Below, in pieces: positions 4,825 through 6,935 of a DNA stretch of 6,935 nt. The stretch comes from Akkermansiaceae bacterium (GTDB lineage: Bacteria > Verrucomicrobiota > Verrucomicrobiia > Verrucomicrobiales > Akkermansiaceae): contig JALZVD010000382.1 in assembly GCA_023300205.1 (NCBI GenBank), positions 1 to 6,935 on the forward strand, written 5' to 3'. Position numbers and translations under genes: made by a program. Each line of letters begins with the position of its first letter. The first letter of the stretch is position 1. A model generated the notes under the pieces. The model worked only from the letters and a program-made list of their open reading frames with translations, made no database searches and was not told the DNA's origin.

Positions 4825-6935
4825 ATGAAGCCACTCTACTTCTTCCTACTCACATTCTTCACACTCGCGCTGGCCCCCTATAGCCATGCACAAGTGCCGA
4901 ATGATGCTGGGCAGAAAGTCAGACCAGGCTCCATCTACCTCTCCGGCTACAATGCCATCAACCAAGCAGAAAAACTAGAAGCCGCTGAACAATACAAAGA
5001 CGCATGGAATAAATACCACCAAGCCATGCGCTACTACAGAACCATCAACATCAACTACCCAGAATGGAAAAAAGAATTGGTCGCCATGCGCATAGAAACC
5101 ACCAATGAAAAAATCAACCGTCTACAACCCCTCGCTGAAAAAGAACACCTCCTCAAACAAGAGAAATACAAAAAATACATCGAATCTAACACCTCAGAAA
5201 ATGGCATCCCCAGCCCCAGCCTGCCAAAGCTAAACACCAATCAAAAACAACGCGTCACCGACCTCGGAACCAAAGAAAGACAATTCAAAATCCAGCTCAA
5301 CCAACAACGCCAACAACACCAAGCAGAAACCAACAAACTCAACCAACAAATCAACAAGCTCCAGAACAACCTCCGTAAACTCTCCCAAGGCGTAGCAACA
5401 GAGAACTCCCAAACAAAAATCCTCAACGACCAAATCCACAAACTCCAAACCCAGCTCAGATCCACCGAAAAACAATCCAGAACCGCCCAGCAAAAAACCA
5501 TCCAGACCCTAGACCAACTCACACGAGAACGCGCCAAGCTAGCCACCGCACCACTCAAAAAAGACATCGAAAAACTCGCCCAGGACAAACAACGACTCGA
5601 AACCGAGCTAAACGGTATCGTCACCATCCACAAAAAACTGCTCAACAACCACCAAGCACTCAACGAAAAAACAACCGGCCTACTCAATGACCTCAAACTC
5701 GCAGAAGGAGCCTACAAACAAAAATCAGAACAACTAGAAAACTCCAAGACCGCCAGCCACAAAGTAGTCACAGCACTAAGAACCCAGATCAAATCCCAAG
5801 CCAACCAGATCTCCGCACTAAAAGATCAAGTCCTCGCACTCAACGCAGAAAACGAAGGCCTCACAACACAACTCACCAATGCCAATGAAATCAACCAAGA
5901 ACTCACCCAGAACCTCGCAGCAGTCACCCTAGAGCGAGACAAACTATCAGAACTCCTAGACCTCAGTGACGTAGACCGCACAAAAAAAACCATCCAAGAA
6001 GCTCTACGCCTAGGAGAAGCACTACGTAAAGCCCAAGACTCCATCAAACAACTCCAAGCAAATCAAAACGCCACCCAAGATCAATTCATCATCGCCACAA
6101 ACAACCTCGCAGTTGCCAAAAAAAGAATCATCGACCTACAAGCTGAAAACACCAGCCACATCAGACGCATCGGAGCACTAGAAAACAACCTAAGAACAAC
6201 CAAAGAACAACTAGAAAAATCCATCGCAAAAAGCCCCAACAGCCCACTCCAAGCAGAAGAAGTCAGCACGCTCAAAGCAGCCCTCAAACGCATCACCACA
6301 CAGCTCACACGCAAAAAACAAGCCGAGCAGATCCTCATCGCAGAATACCAAAAAGCGAACATCAAAAACATCGAACTCACCAATGCCATCGTTAACCTCA
6401 CAGAAAATAACGTCACACTCACCGCAAAAGAAAGCCAAATGCTCAAAGCAAGAGCAGACACAGATCGCTTCACCATCGCCAGCAGATCAACATCACCACA
6501 AGCCAGAGAAATCGCCAGAGTAAAATCCCAGAACCAAATAGAATCTCTAGAATCTCTCGCCAGACGCTTCGTAGAAAAAGGCAGCCAAGAAAGCCTAAAA
6601 ACCGCCAAAGACATCTTTGATGAAGCCTATGACGCACACGGACACCACTTCCCGTTCTTTATCAACCGTGGCGTAGTCCGCGCCCAGCTAGGCGCATTCC
6701 AAGAAGCAGAAGACATCTTCGAGTCCGCCTCCCAGCTCAAAGAAAAAAACGCCTACACACACTTCATGCTAGGCTACTGCAGATTCAAAAACAACAACGA
6801 CGCAATGGCCAAGAAATCCCTAGAAGCCGCCATCCATATCCGTCCAGACTACACAGACGCCTACATCTACCTCGGCCTCATCGCACACACAGAAGGCAAT
6901 AACAGCAAAGCAAAAGAATACCTCAAAAAAGCAGT
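4825..6935 (+). CDS. exported coiled-coil protein with C-terminal TPRs, 3' end cut off
   Basis: The frame is open from the ATG at 4825 to the right edge (703 full codons plus 2 bases), so the C-terminus is missing. Residues 1-22 form a signal peptide (MKPL, then a hydrophobic stretch, cleavage near SHA/QV). Residues about 42-100 form a helical segment (AEKLEAAEQYKDAWNKYHQA, then YPEW) like the helical hairpin that precedes coiled coils in exported PVC-group proteins. Residues about 140-545 are almost entirely predicted coiled coil, rich in Gln, Lys, Glu, Asn and Leu, with a break at 470-474 (SPNSP) and a linker near 553-570. From about 577 come TPR-like helix pairs: a degenerate one, then clearer repeats starting near 609, 643 and 676 (the last reading AYIYLGLIAHTEGN). 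This architecture suggests a scaffold or assembly protein in the periplasm or envelope; no enzymatic motif is visible. An ATG at 4771 would add 18 residues but is less likely. Sharing an operon with the two upstream genes is uncertain. Confidence 0.87.
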   Translation, partial: MKPLYFFLLTFFTLALAPYSHAQVPNDAGQKVRPGSIYLSGYNAINQAEKLEAAEQYKDAWNKYHQAMRYYRTININYPEWKKELVAMRIETTNEKINRLQPLAEKEHLLKQEKYKKYIESNTSENGIPSPSLPKLNTNQKQRVTDLGTKERQFKIQLNQQRQQHQAETNKLNQQINKLQNNLRKLSQGVATENSQTKILNDQIHKLQTQLRSTEKQSRTAQQKTIQTLDQLTRERAKLATAPLKKDIEKLAQDKQRLETELNGIVTIHKKLLNNHQALNEKTTGLLNDLKLAEGAYKQKSEQLENSKTASHKVVTALRTQIKSQANQISALKDQVLALNAENEGLTTQLTNANEINQELTQNLAAVTLERDKLSELLDLSDVDRTKKTIQEALRLGEALRKAQDSIKQLQANQNATQDQFIIATNNLAVAKKRIIDLQAENTSHIRRIGALENNLRTTKEQLEKSIAKSPNSPLQAEEVSTLKAALKRITTQLTRKKQAEQILIAEYQKANIKNIELTNAIVNLTENNVTLTAKESQMLKARADTDRFTIASRSTSPQAREIARVKSQNQIESLESLARRFVEKGSQESLKTAKDIFDEAYDAHGHHFPFFINRGVVRAQLGAFQEAEDIFESASQLKEKNAYTHFMLGYCRFKNNNDAMAKKSLEAAIHIRPDYTDAYIYLGLIAHTEGNNSKAKEYLKKA

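Overview
The window carries one truncated gene on the minus strand at the left edge, followed by three genes on the plus strand. The third plus-strand gene runs off the right edge. All four predicted products begin with a signal peptide, so everything here acts outside the cytoplasm. The protein families point to the PVC superphylum, most likely Verrucomicrobiota: a multihaem CXXCH protein with an embedded PA14-like domain, a sorbosone/glucose-dehydrogenase-like beta-propeller of the kind common in Planctomycetes and Verrucomicrobia, and a coiled-coil/TPR exported protein. This assignment rests on recalled family resemblance, not on a search.

Layout: positions 1-261 (minus) hold the N-terminal 87 residues of a small exported protein with an SHD1-like beta-rich segment. 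Positions 262-517 are a G-poor spacer between divergent genes. Positions 518-3238 (plus) encode a 906-residue exported pentahaem cytochrome c. Positions 3232-4743 (plus) encode a 503-residue exported beta-propeller; its ATG overlaps the cytochrome's stop codon (ATGGTAA), so the two are probably translationally coupled. An 81-base gap with a small imperfect hairpin region and a recognisable Shine-Dalgarno sequence leads to a gene from 4825 to beyond 6935, encoding at least 703 residues of signal peptide, helical N-terminal domain, long coiled coil and C-terminal TPRs.

Working model (inference): the cytochrome and the propeller form a periplasmic or cell-surface oxidation module. The propeller would oxidise an unknown substrate, perhaps a sugar or alcohol with a PQQ-like cofactor, and the cytochrome would accept the electrons. 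The PA14-like domain would provide carbohydrate binding or surface attachment. The coiled-coil/TPR protein may be an unrelated neighbour or an envelope scaffold.

The most striking sequence-level signal is strong strand asymmetry. The plus strand is C-rich and G-poor whichever way genes run. The minus-strand gene uses G/T-ending codons and the plus-strand genes use C/A-ending codons almost exclusively. This suggests the plus strand is the lagging strand of replication. No RNA genes, insertion sequences, CRISPR arrays or convincing promoters were seen.
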